DNA of 64,000 nt from Misgurnus anguillicaudatus (Eukaryota; Chordata; Actinopteri; Cypriniformes; Cobitidae), in assembly GCF_027580225.2 (NCBI RefSeq), contig NC_073355.2:18481501-18545500 (forward strand), written 5' to 3'. The translations under genes were made by a program, and so were the position numbers. Shown piece by piece: positions 20,096-32,000 of the stretch. A model generated the notes under the pieces. That model saw nothing but the letters and a program-made list of their open reading frames with translations. It was not told where the DNA came from and made no database searches. Numbering within the stretch: the stretch's first letter is position 1; each line of letters opens with the position of its first letter.

Positions 20096-23000
20096 TAAAA
20101 TAAAAGACAAACACATGAATTAACTTGAAATGAATCAAATTCTATATGTTATATTATTTGTTTATATTTCCCCACAGATGAGGAGCTAATCTTGTGTGAC
20201 TTCACTGATTCTGAGTCTTTTACCTCTGAATCTCAGCAGAACTTTCAGACCCAGGGAGAGTGGGAACTTCTCAATATAAATGTGTCTACAACTCAACCCA
20301 TATATACATTGTTCTCACAACATCGCATGATATATAAGGTACAGATCAAAGGGGTGTATTGTTTGAGAAAGGGCAACACAGATGTCCTAAGCAGTATTAC
20401 CTGCCCAACCGATTGGTATGCTGTATGGCAAAAAGTATAAGGGCACAAACTTTGAAGGGGTGTCCATATAATTATAGTATTACAGTATAGTACAGTACAG
20501 TATAGTATACAGTAGTATAGTATAGTGCAGTACCTTAGCAAAAGCATATGAACTACATTAAGCTAATGTTACTGTGTAAAATTAGTGTATAGCTACGGGT
20601 GCCAAACCTGCACATCAATGGTCCATGCTTGTCATCTCCTCTTGTCTTTAGAAAACTGAAATAAATTTTATTTTTGACAAGGTATTTGTTCCAGAGGTCA
20701 GTTTAGTTACTACTCAGACTATTAAACAAACAGAGACAGGAAGTTAACTTCGGGCCAAGCACGTAACCATGACAGGGTGTGTGCATCCGATGAAACTTCC
20801 TATAGTGTAGTAAAGTGAAGTATGGCTACTACAAGCTGGTATTTTCATGAATCACAGTATACAGTATATAATGGGAGAAAAGTCATTAGATGGCTACATT
20901 TACCCTCCATAGGTTAAATGTTCACTTTTTACTTGCATGATGACCACCAGTTGGGCAGTTTTGGAGTTGCAGAATTGCACAATAGAGAGACAGATAGGCA
21001 GGCTGTACCATCATAAATGATATGGTTTTACTGTATGGTTAAAATTGTATTCTTATATTGCAGATCACTATCAGGAGGAGACCTCTGCTGTATGTCATCA
21101 ACTTAATTTTTCCAGTATTTTGTTTTCTTGTGCTGGATGTGGGCTCCTTCTTCATAAATGCACATGAAACCGAGAAGCTTGGCCTTAAAGTGACTTTACT
21201 GCTGTCCATATCTGTGTTACTGCTGATTCTTAATGACAAGCTGCCATCTACTGCCAGTCAAATGCCATTGGTTGGTAAGTCTACATGATTGGTAAGATAA
21301 AAACTATTAAAAAAATCTTTGATTTGAATACTTGTACTAGAGTGAAATGAGGATAGCCAGCATTGAGATATGATGTGTCCATAAATTTCCCCATTCAATG
21401 CACAAAACTCTTGCTTCATATTTAATTACCAGCATGTTTGCATTTGCCAAAAATATGATGAATTCAGGTTGATTGGGACACTTTTTCAGTCATCACAATT
21501 TTTAAAAAGTGTCCCTATTATTAGGGGTCAAGCCACGAAGTGGCGTAGACACCTATTGTTTCTGTTAGTTTTCTTATTATTATTCATCCTAGTTCTTCCG
21601 CCATTGAAGTCAATGGCAGCCCATAGAACCGAACGTAGGAAAGTTATGTAATTTGGCACACATGTAGAGGACAGTCTCGGAAGTTACTATAGCAACATTG
21701 GTGTGTCTGACTCAAACCGTCTAGCGCCACCAACAGTCCAAAAATCCACTTATGTTCATGCTCATAACTTCTGACCCGTGAGTCCTAGAAAACAAATTCT
21801 TGTTTCCTCTGAATCCTTGACTCATGATGATTTAATTGCACACATTGATGTCATTTGTGTCATGCACATCTTTCCGCCATTTTGAATTTTCCGTAAAACC
21901 TACTTTTTCGAACTCCTACTAGAGCGTTTGTCCGATTTGCATGTCCTTTGGTATGTAGCATCTAGAGACACCCCAGACAAAAAGTTATCAAAAGCTAATG
22001 ATAATGGGTTCTCATATAAATTGACAACATATATGGCGGCGAGCACGCCAAAACGGACGTGAGGCTGTATCTTCGCAACACTTTGGTGTATCGACACGAA
22101 ACTTGGTATATGTCATTACAGTCATGACCTGAGGGTGCCTGCAACTTTCGTCACAGTACCACCTAGTGGTCACGAGATTCTAAAAATGGCTAGTTTCGCT
22201 TATAACTACTTTAAACTTGAGCCTAAAATCATGAAAGTGGTCTTGTTAGATTCCTTGAGGCATCCCGAGTCAAATGATACCAAACGGTTTTCGGTCTGCC
22301 ATTTTGGGTGTCGGCCATTTCGAATTTTCTCATTAAGTTCAGTATTTTAACAGAATGGCGTATCGCTACGTAATTTGGCATGGTTCATCAGTGACATGTT
22401 CTGAGCGCACCTATAAATCTTTAGGACAGCGCCACCTAGTGGTCAGGATATGTAAAGAATTTTTTAAAAATCTTTATATCATTTGATTAAATTGCCACAC
22501 TGACATAAGACTTCACTCTATTGATTCCTTGGCTCGTGCTGAGTCCGACTGTACCAAATATGTCTGAGTCAAACCTACTTCCTGTCGGCCATTTTGAATT
22601 ATATTGAACACCTACTTTTTCGAACTCCTCCTAGAGCGCTCGTGTGATTGGCTTGATTTTTGGTACGCATCATCTAAAGACACTCTAGACAAAAAGTTAT
22701 CAAAAGCTTTTCGGTAGACCTATCCGTTGTCGTATAACGCATCAAAGAATTCGAGGGTGAGCACGCCAAAATGTGTTTGAGCCTTTATCTTTGCAAAACT
22801 TTTGCGTATTAATATGAGACTTGGTATATGTCATAACAGTGATGACCTGAGGGTGCATGCACCATTTCGTCACACTGCCCCCTACTGGTCACGAGATATA
22901 AAAAAATTATATTTTTGCTTATAACTACTGCAAACTTGAATGTAAAATTACGAGAGTGGTCTTGTTAGATTTCGTGAGGCATTTTGAATTTTTTCTTTAA

Positions 23001-26000
23001 GTTCAAGTATTTCAAAAACGCAATTGCGTGTTGTTATGAAACTTGGTATTGTTCATCAGCAACATATTTTGAGAGAACTTGTAAACTTTTCGGCGCTCCC
23101 TAGTGGTCAAGAGATTTGAAGTTATATCTCTGCATCTCTTTATCGTATTTACACAAAATTTGGTGGGTGTCATCACAATCAAGACCTGAGTCACAATCTA
23201 TTGTTTTGGTCAGTGCCCCCTAGTGGTCAAGTCATTTAAGGCTATATCTCCCTATCGCATTATCGTATTTACACTAAATTTGGAATGTGTCATCACAGTC
23301 ATGACCTGAGGCGCCATCTATTGTTTCGGCACAGCGCCACCTAGTGGTCTCATGATACAAAAATTGCTATTTTTTCATAAAACTAATGCAAACTTAGATC
23401 TTAAATCATGACAGTCATCACGTATGAATCCTTTTTTGCCATGTTTGGCTTGACCCCGGTATCGCTGCTTGCAGCTATATTTATCATCATTATTATTGTA
23501 GTTTTTGCAAGAAGTTGTAAGCAATATCAAAGGTGTGTATAGATGCATATAGATGCACTTACCTGAAAAATCCACCAGAAACATTAGATCATGTGTTTCC
23601 TTTCAGTTGGTCACTACGACGTCACGTCGTGACCGAAGAATTGGGAACTGCTCCGCGGAGACCAATCTACTTCGAGAAACGAACAGAATGCCAATGAACT
23701 TGGCATGCAGGTATTTGCATCTGCTGGCGCCGCCCGTGGGTATTTAATGTGGAGCAGGTGCATTACCAAATCAACTTTATTGGCTTTGAAATCCATCAGA
23801 CATCTCTCAAGAAGCTTACTAAGCTTCGAAGATCCTATCCTGGGAAATTCAAACACTGAATTGCTGAAGTTGGTTAGACTCACAGCACCACAGCGGAAGC
23901 TCGCAGTTTTTTCCACCCTTAATCTCTCTCAGTTCTTCAACTTGAGTTTGAGTGTGTGCATCACCTCTCCCTATGTGCTTCATCAACTGCACAAAAGCGT
24001 GATTTCCCTAAAAGAGCAGCACGTTTTAGCTTTGAGTCTTGTTAAAGACATCAAATCACTCATGTCACAGTCGGGTGCATCTTTTTAAAGATGTCATTCT
24101 GTCCGTGCTCCGTTCCTGGATGCAATGTCTTCATTGCTCCACAGGATGGCCATGATTGTTGTCTTTCGTGTCTGGGGCTCCAGCACGCAGAGGTGGCATT
24201 TTTGTGATAGCTCATGCCACGTCTATGAGGGCATGATTATGGTGGATCTGCGGAAACAAGGGTCATTTTCCAGGAACGGCACCCTCCTTCCAAGCCAAGC
24301 ACTGCCAAGGACGGTCTCTGTATAACGGTGGTGAACTGGTCGGCTGATTCATCCAGCAACCCTCAGTGCCCTGGTCCATTGCCAGCGGATGTTCCAATGG
24401 AGGCGAGGGGCCCATGTTCTACACGGTGTTCTACGCTGCCGATAAATCCTGGCTCCTAAATGCTCCGGTTTCCCAGGCTGTCCTGTTCGGCAAGGCGGTC
24501 AAGGAGTTCCCACAGCAGTTCTCCGTGGCCCAGAAGCAGATTAAGGCCATCGCCCACATCATGTCACGTCGGAAGCACTCTGCTCCTGCCCCATCGATGT
24601 CTGCGCCTCAGTCTGCCCTTCACCAAGGGTGTCCTGCAGCAGCAGCCTCTGTTTCTCCCTGTGGCTTTTCTTCAAAGAAGCAAGGAACAGGCTGTCGGTA
24701 GCCCACCCCAAGGGTGGAAAATGTAAATTGAAGCGGCCCTGGATGGAGGAGATCTCTCTTCGAGAATTGTAAAGCCTTGTGGGGAACCCTTGGTTTCATT
24801 TGTTTCCCCTCCTGCTGGCTTTTCAGCCAGCACCTACTTTGTCACGAAAAGAGCAAATTCCTCCTTCATCCCCAGGTCTTCAGAAGATTTCTAGAGGAGT
24901 TCTAGAGACGCTCACAGGTTCATAACCCATCTTCCATCTCAAGCTCTCCACAGGAGTCGCAGAGCTACAAATGGGCTCATAACCCATTGTCCTCCGCTCC
25001 TCCTTCACCAGTGAGTGCCTTAAACAGCTTGAGACCCTCACAAAGTCTCACCTGCTCAGCCTCCCCTCAGCGGACTCAGGTGAGTGTTACATTACACAAC
25101 ACTGCTGTTGATGTGGCCGAAACGCACACACCGACGTTCACCTCCACTCCGCTCGCTGTGAAGGGGCTTTAAAACCCCTGAGAGAGAAAGGTGTGTGCAT
25201 CCTTGTGTATCTAGATGATTGGCTTGTAATAGCTCAATCACATCAGATGCTGTTCAATCACAGAGACTTAATTCCAAAGATTTGCTCCTTTGAGTCAACT
25301 GGAGAAAGAGCAAACTTTGCCCTGAGCAGAGAATCTCTTTTCTCATGATGGATCTGAACTCAGTTGATTTAACAGCATGTCTAACAGATGTGCGTGTACA
25401 GTCAATACTGACTTGCCTGAATACGTTTAAGAGCTAGAATGCTGTCTAGTTGAAACAATTTGAAAAGCTCTTAGGACATATGGCAGCAGCGGCAGGCGTG
25501 ACACTGCTCGGGCTGCTCCATATGAGAGTTCTTTAGTGTCGGCTTCACGACGGAGTCCCAAGGAAAGCATCCCTGCAAGCAAGCCTATGATGGTCCTTTA
25601 TGGGCTCACTTAGGGCCAGCCTAAGGGCCCCGCGCAGGTTTGCTCATTGGCCCCTTGTTTATTTAACTCTGGGGATTTTGCTGTATGAGGGCTTCCTGGG
25701 GGCTAAGTGAGGGCTGCTCATGCAGGGCCAGCGCTAAGGGGCCAACATTTCGGCAGTGAGCAAACCTGCGCTGGGCCTTCGTAGGCTTACTTGCAGGGAT
25801 GGCTTTACGGCGTTCACAGTGTTATCATTACACCTGCGTGTCGTCGCACTTTCACTCCATGGTTAGACCGCTCGTTTCTCCAGGCCGGTGTGCCTCTGAG
25901 ACAGGTCTCCAGGCATCCAGTAGTATGCACAGATGCCTCCAATACTGGGTGGGGAGCCACATACGACGGGCTTGTGGCTTCAGGGGTCTGGACGACACTC

Positions 26001-29000
26001 CAGCTGCATTGGCACATAAACTGCAGAGAAAGGTGGGCTGTATATCTTGCACTCTTCCATTTCTGCAACGAGTTACAGGGCAAAGATGTATTAGTTCACA
26101 CAGACAACACTGCGACTGTTGCGTATATCAATCGCCAAGGCGGTTTATGCTCTCGTCACCTGTCGCATCTCGCCTGTCGTCTCCTATGGAGTCAGAAACA
26201 TCTGAGGTCCCTTCGTGCCATACACATTCCGGGCTTGCTCAACACAGCTGGAGACGCGCTCTCTCGCTTTGCATGCCATGGCGAATGGTAACTCCATCCC
26301 CAGTTGGTTCAGCTGATTAGGAAATGTTTTGGCAGAGCGTAGATAGATCTGTTTGCATCTCCAGAGAAAACCCATTGTCACCTGTTTATTCATTAACTGA
26401 GGGCACACTCGGTGTGGATGCACTGGCACACAGCTGTCCGCGGGGTCTGGGCCTTTGGAGGAAGCAGACCCAGCCGTGGCTTTGTTATGTCCTATACGTG
26501 CACTACATGTGTATGTGGATAGAACTCAAAGCTTTTGGACCTCAGACCAGCTCTTTGTCTGTTACAGTGGTCAGAAGAAAGGGAAAGCTGTCACCAATCA
26601 GAGGATGTCCAATTGGATTGTGGATACTATAGCCCTTGAATACCAAAAGCAAGACATTCCTTGCCCATTTAATTTACGTGCTTACTCTATACGTAGTGTG
26701 GCATCATCTTGGGCATCGGCTTGCGGTTCCTTGCTAACAGACATTTATAACAGAAGGTCGAAGCCAAAAGAAGATGCAACATCTGCGGAGGACTTTTCAA
26801 GAATGAGCGTGGTGTTAAGATCCACCAAGGCAAGTCCAGGTGCAAAGAGCAGAGTCAGCAACGCAGAGCACCTGAGCTTACACAGAGTAACCTCTCCAAG
26901 TTTATTAAGGATGTTCATCAGTCTGTGGAGGAGGTCCAGGGCCAGGAGGCAAACCACAGTGCCCTAGACCTCTCTGCTCAATCTACTCGGAGCATAGGAA
27001 GAGACTGTGAACCTGAAAGTCCAGAAGACTTCAAGAGGAAACCACGCTTGAATTTACCACCAGCAACAGACTGCAGATGGGCTCAACTGGATAATGATTT
27101 AAATTCCATCTTGGAAGACACCCTGAAAGGAGATGCAGTCAAGAAGATAAAGATCATGGTTGAAGTTGTGTACCGGGCTTGTTACGACACCTTTGGTGTA
27201 AAAGAAGACAAGAGCCCCAGGCAGTCGGCAGGGCCTAGTAGGAGACAACGGCAGATTAAGGAGTTGCGAGAAATACTAAAGACATCAAAGAAAAGGTGGC
27301 GGGAAGCAAGTGATGAGGAAAGAGTGGCCCTGGATGAGATCAGCGTAGAGACGCGGAAAAAACTAATCCAGCTTCGGAGAGCGGAGAGCATACGGGAGAA
27401 ACAGAGGGAGAAGCGCCGGAAGAGGAAAGCCTTTTTTAACAACCCTTTCCAATTCACAGCGGACCTATTAGGAAAACCCAAGGGGGGGACCCTGTTATGT
27501 GCAAAAGAGGAAATAGAAAATAGCGTGGCGGCTGCACATGGAGACTCCTCCAGAGGTCTTCCTTTGGGGGAATGTCCTTCTCCATTGCCGATTCTTACAC
27601 CACACACCCCTTTTAACATGGCAGATTTTACTTTGGAAGAAGTGAGGGCGGTAGTGACAAAAGCACGTGCTGGATCAGCCCCAGGACCATCAGGCACCAC
27701 CTATAAAATCTATAAATGCTGCCCACTGCTGCTGAAGAGGCTCTCAAAGCTTCTACGGACACTGTGGAAGAAGAAGCTGGAACCCGGGCTCTGGACTCTT
27801 GCCGAAGGCTGCTTTGTACCAAAAGAGCTCAATTCCACAAGACTCGACCAGTTCCGGGAGATTTCCCTGCTGGATGTAGAGGTGAAAATCTTCTGGTCCA
27901 TCATCGCCAAAAGGTTAACTAAATACCTGCTTGCCAACGAGTTTATTGATCCCAGCGTACAGAAAGGAGGAGTACCATGATATTCTGGCTGCCTGGAGCA
28001 TATGGCAGTCATCAGTCAACTTATTAATGAAGCCAAAAGTAACAACAGCACACTCTCTGTTGTTTGGCTGGACCTTGCCAAAGCCTACCCAAGTGCCCCA
28101 CATCAGTTGATTCGAAAGGCATTGGATCACTACCGAGTTCCATCAGAGGTAGTTGAGCTTGTAATGGCACACGTGAATGCACTGCAGATGAGGTTTACTG
28201 TGGGAAACATCACCACCAAATGGCAACGGCTTGAGAAGGGCATTATGGCAGGATGCACAATTTCCGTGACCCTTTTTATAGCGGCTATGAATTTGTTGCT
28301 TAAGGCAGGGGGAATGCAGTGCAGAGGCCCGAAAGCAGACGATGGCACAAGACACCCCGCCTGCAGAGCTTTCATGGATGACGTGACGGTAATGACTCCA
28401 TCTATCCAGGGGACACAGTGGATCTTGAGTGAACTGGATAAGATGGCAACATGGTCACGCCTGCAGTTTAAACCAGAAAAGTCAAGGAGCCTTAGTATCT
28501 TGAAAGGAAAGTTAACAGGAAACATCTTAAGCATTCAAGGCTCTAAGATTCCGACAATCCAAGATCAAAGGATCCGATGCCTCTGAAAGCAGTATGACAG
28601 CTCCTCACTGTTAAAAATAAACCGTACATTTTACGGTAGAAAACCGGCAGCTGTGGTTGCCAGATCTTTACCGTCAAAAATACGGTAGCAATGTTTTTGG
28701 TTTTACGGGATTGCACCCATTGTACTGTATATTTTACAAATTTTAAATGTTTTTTTTTACAGTTTATAACTGTCTATTTAACATGTTTATGTTGCTAAAA
28801 CAGTTTATATCTGTCAAATTCAAGGGTTAACATTGTAATATTTATGGGTCATTACCATTTTTTACAGCTCAAAACTATTTATTGTAAAGGTTTATGTTGT
28901 ACAAATGACGGTTCAGTACCATCTATTTTACAGCTCAGAACTGTCAAATTTAAATGCTACACTGTAAAAAAATCAGTAAAATAGATTACCAGTACTATTT

Positions 29001-32000
29001 CCATTATGTTTATAGACATTTCCTTTAATTCCTTTAAAATACTGTAGATTTACAGTACATTCTCCGTAGTCTTTACAGACACTTTAATCCGCCTATGAAA
29101 CGCAACAATGGTGACATTCAACAACAAAGCTTCATGCTGCAATGCATGCTGGGTAACAGGATTGTAGAAAACTCATTCATAACTCCCATCATGCATTGTG
29201 ACATGACAAAATTGTGCAACTTTCTTACCATTTACTGTCACCATCGTTGAGATTTGTATCCAAAGTGTTGATGTCTAAAGAAACTAAAAAAAAAGAAACT
29301 AACTAAAGCATTACAGCAGTCTTGTTCAAAACAGTGTCATTTGCATAGAGCATCACTTTTTTGTGCTTTATATCTTTATTGTTCTTTTATCATTTTATAT
29401 TCATAAAATATTTATTAAACTTTATGCATATAAAATTTATGCATGACATAAAAGCAATCAATAGATCACATGATAGTTTTTCCTACTCCCTCTAGCAATA
29501 AACAAGTGGTCTTAATAAAGCACTGTTGCAATTGCTAAATGAGGAGAGTTAGGTCAGTGAAGGCTACAAGGACAAAAGCCTAAACTAAAGGAAACTAACT
29601 AAAGGAAACACTAATCACAATAATGGTGACTTCAAATGAATCTTAAACAACCACAAACTGGAGATTTAATGGGATAAATTTGGTGGAAAATATCCATTTG
29701 ACTTGTGATTACATCACGTCAGAAAGAATATTTGTCTACTAAATCACGTGTGTGGATGCTGGAATAGTTGAGGACTTGTATCTTGTTTTGACAGCAGTTG
29801 TAAAATTATCGTCCATGTTTAGAAAATAATTGTAATTTTATGTTTAAAAGTAATTTTAGTGTGATAAAAGTAGGAACTTGATGACAAATGCCTGTATGTT
29901 GACCACTATAGTGCAGACTGATATTATTCTAATTTTTAAACTCTATCAACAAGGATTTAGTAAAATATAAACAGATGGTTCAGTATATTGGTAACAAATA
30001 TATTCTCTAAAAGTTTTAATGTTACATCAATAACGCATAATGCCATATCTATTACGCTGATATTGCTCAAGATTTTCTTTTTTTCATTTTTATGGTAATA
30101 CAGTATCTTGTTAATTTTACTGCAATAAACCATATTTTTATATGTTTTTTACTGTTAAATGTAAGGTCTTAGTCTGTAAAACTAATTAAAGTTTTTCACA
30201 GTGAATCCTACGGTTATCACATGTTTTGTGAAATACGGTTTTATTCTGTATCATATATACGGTATTTTACTGTTCAATTTACAGACATTTTTTTTCAGTG
30301 CTTAAAGGACAGTGGTAATCTTACCGATACCAAGGCCCAGTTGAATACCTGGCTCAAGGCCATTGAGCAAAGCCAACTGCTTGGGAGGTTCAAAGTCTGG
30401 TGTTTTCAATTTGGCATTATACCCTGGCTGCAATGGCCTTTCTTGCTTTACGACTTTCCTGTATCTCAGGTGGAAGAAATGGAAAGACTGTGCAGTAAGT
30501 TCTTGCGAAAATGGTTGGGAGTCCCCCCATCATTCAGCGCAGTCAATCTGTACAGCAGGACCTCCAAGCTTTCTTTGCCAGTTTCATCGGTGGTCGAGGA
30601 GTTTAAAGCTGCCAAGGCAAGGCAGTGGGATCAGGCACAGGAGCGATCGTTGTCATGGAAAGAACTGTGGCAGATCGACCAAGGGAGGTTGAGCTTTCTC
30701 CTGCGCTCGGTGACTGATCTGTTGCCAACACCAAGAACCATAAAGATATGGGGTGGAGAGGAAGATCCATCGTGCATTCAATGCGGAGCAGTCTCCTGCA
30801 CGCTAAACCATATCCTGACTGGCTGTCCAAAGGCACTGGCAGAGGGGCGGTACAGATGGAGGCACGACAAGGTCCTCACAGAAATCGCCAAATGGGTGGA
30901 ACAGCAACGAGTCAAAGCCAACAACAAGCAGGTCTACCCACCCAAAGCTATAACTTTTGTGAGAGGGGGAGACAAGGTTCACGAGACCAGAACGGTGGCC
31001 AAGAATTCGACCTCTTTATTGCAACAAGACTCTGACTGGTAGTTCAGAATGGACCTGAAAAGAAAGCTTGTCTTCCCACAGAACATTGCAGTGACCTCCC
31101 TCCGACCAGAGTTGGTCCTGTTATCAAGGAGCACGAAAACTATCGTAGTTGCGGAGCTCACGGTGCCCTGGGAAGAGAGGTTAGCCACATCCCACCCTGA
31201 GATCCCTGCTGACGATGCGGAAGGGTTCCATTCAATGTGGATGCTCCAAGGAATACCAGCTTGGAAGAAGATCTACATCACCAGTGTGTGGTTCCGGTAG
31301 TAGTAGCTTGTGACAAGCATCTCTGATGTTTATTTCACCTTATAGAGCTGGAGGCTGGGTGACACCTAATACGTTCACTAGATTCTGTAGTGTTTGTATC
31401 GACCCAGTCTCCTCTCAGGTTTTCTCTTCAAACCAGTGTGAACACAGAGGGTTGGCTCGTATGTTGGCTTTCAGCCTCTCTTTTGGTGCTGCACAATTGC
31501 ACCATTATGAAAGGCCATTAGTGCAAAAACGTCCCAAAACTGTAAATCTGTGTTAGGCAAGGTGCCCACATTGTGACCCCTACGTGGGGTTTAAATCCTC
31601 CATGTTTTCCCTTAGCAGAGCCTGCTCTGCGCCTCTCTGTCATACCATGTATTGTTCGTCATCGTACATGGTAGTGATCAACAAAAAGGGAACATAACAG
31701 AGATGTCCCTTCCTTCAGGGAATGAGAGTTACATCCATAACCCCGACATTTCTAATGAAGGTAATTCAGTTGCAAAACTCGAGATCTTGCAAAATAAATA
31801 TTTGTAGCCTATAGTAGCCAGTAAATATTAAGGTACAAGTACAAATATTTATTTAGCAAGTTCTCAAATAAAAATGTACAAGCTTTCAAGGTTTGCAACT
31901 AATTTACCTTCATAGTTTCTTGTAAATAGAATATCTAATATAATGCAAAATACAGGAAAACAGGGTGTGAAAAATGTTGAGCTTGTCCACATTCAGAGGT

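Larger units (their letters stand above)
26775..31300 (+). pseudogene. HERO-like LINE polyprotein, interrupted
   Basis: From 26775 an open frame gives a C-x2-C...H...C finger (CNICGGLFKNERGVKIH), a basic linker (REKQREKRRKRKAFF), then RT blocks GPSGTTYKIYKCC, WLDLAKAYPSAPH, MAGCTISVTLF and FMDD (AFMDDVTV). A single TGA at 27978 stands where a Gly codon is expected, and another at 28584 likewise; the frame is otherwise continuous through 28604. After the foldback it resumes at 30301 (LKDSGNLTDTKAQL) with KARQWDQAQERSLSWKELW, a Cys-His cluster (CIQCGAVSCTLNHILTGC) and the endonuclease motif ELVLL...IVVAELTVPWEERL (31100-31180, different frame). Clearly dead. Confidence 0.8.
26756..31342 (+). 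mobile_element. HERO/R2-group LINE with restriction-like endonuclease
   Basis: A LINE with one zinc finger, a reverse transcriptase and a C-terminal restriction-like endonuclease, the order of the R2/NeSL/HERO group, not the APE group. It sits inside the DIRS recombinase gene and is itself split by foldbacks (28606-30300). The 5' end looks truncated near the zinc finger. The exact target duplication is not resolved. Confidence 0.75.
26440..31480 (+). pseudogene. DIRS tyrosine recombinase, split and inactive
   Basis: The first part, 26455-26755, reads CPIRALHVYVDRTQSFW, QLFVCYSGQKKGKAV, RAYSIRSVASSWA and LLTDIYN. The second part, 31343-31480, reads AGGWVTPNTFTRFCSVCID. A HERO-like LINE lies between them. 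The HxxR motif is YxxR here (RAYSIRS, where RAHSTR is usual), and the catalytic Tyr of TFxRFY is Cys. The recombinase is therefore dead even apart from the insertion. Confidence 0.8.
23606..31745 (+). mobile_element. DIRS-type retrotransposon, decayed and split
   Basis: The left end begins GTTGGTCACTACGACGTCACGTCGTGACCG and the right end is near CATAACCCCGAC. In order it shows Gag pieces, a reverse-transcriptase end, RNase H and a tyrosine recombinase, the DIRS order. It is interrupted by a short foldback (25571-25798) and by a HERO-like LINE (26756-31342). Many frameshifts and stops; both catalytic recombinase residues that can be checked are changed. It lies in receptor intron 3. Confidence 0.85.

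Noticed and set aside
20192..20440. 82-residue frame as a separate small gene
   Set aside because: It is receptor exon 20178-20338 read from an internal ATG into the intron.
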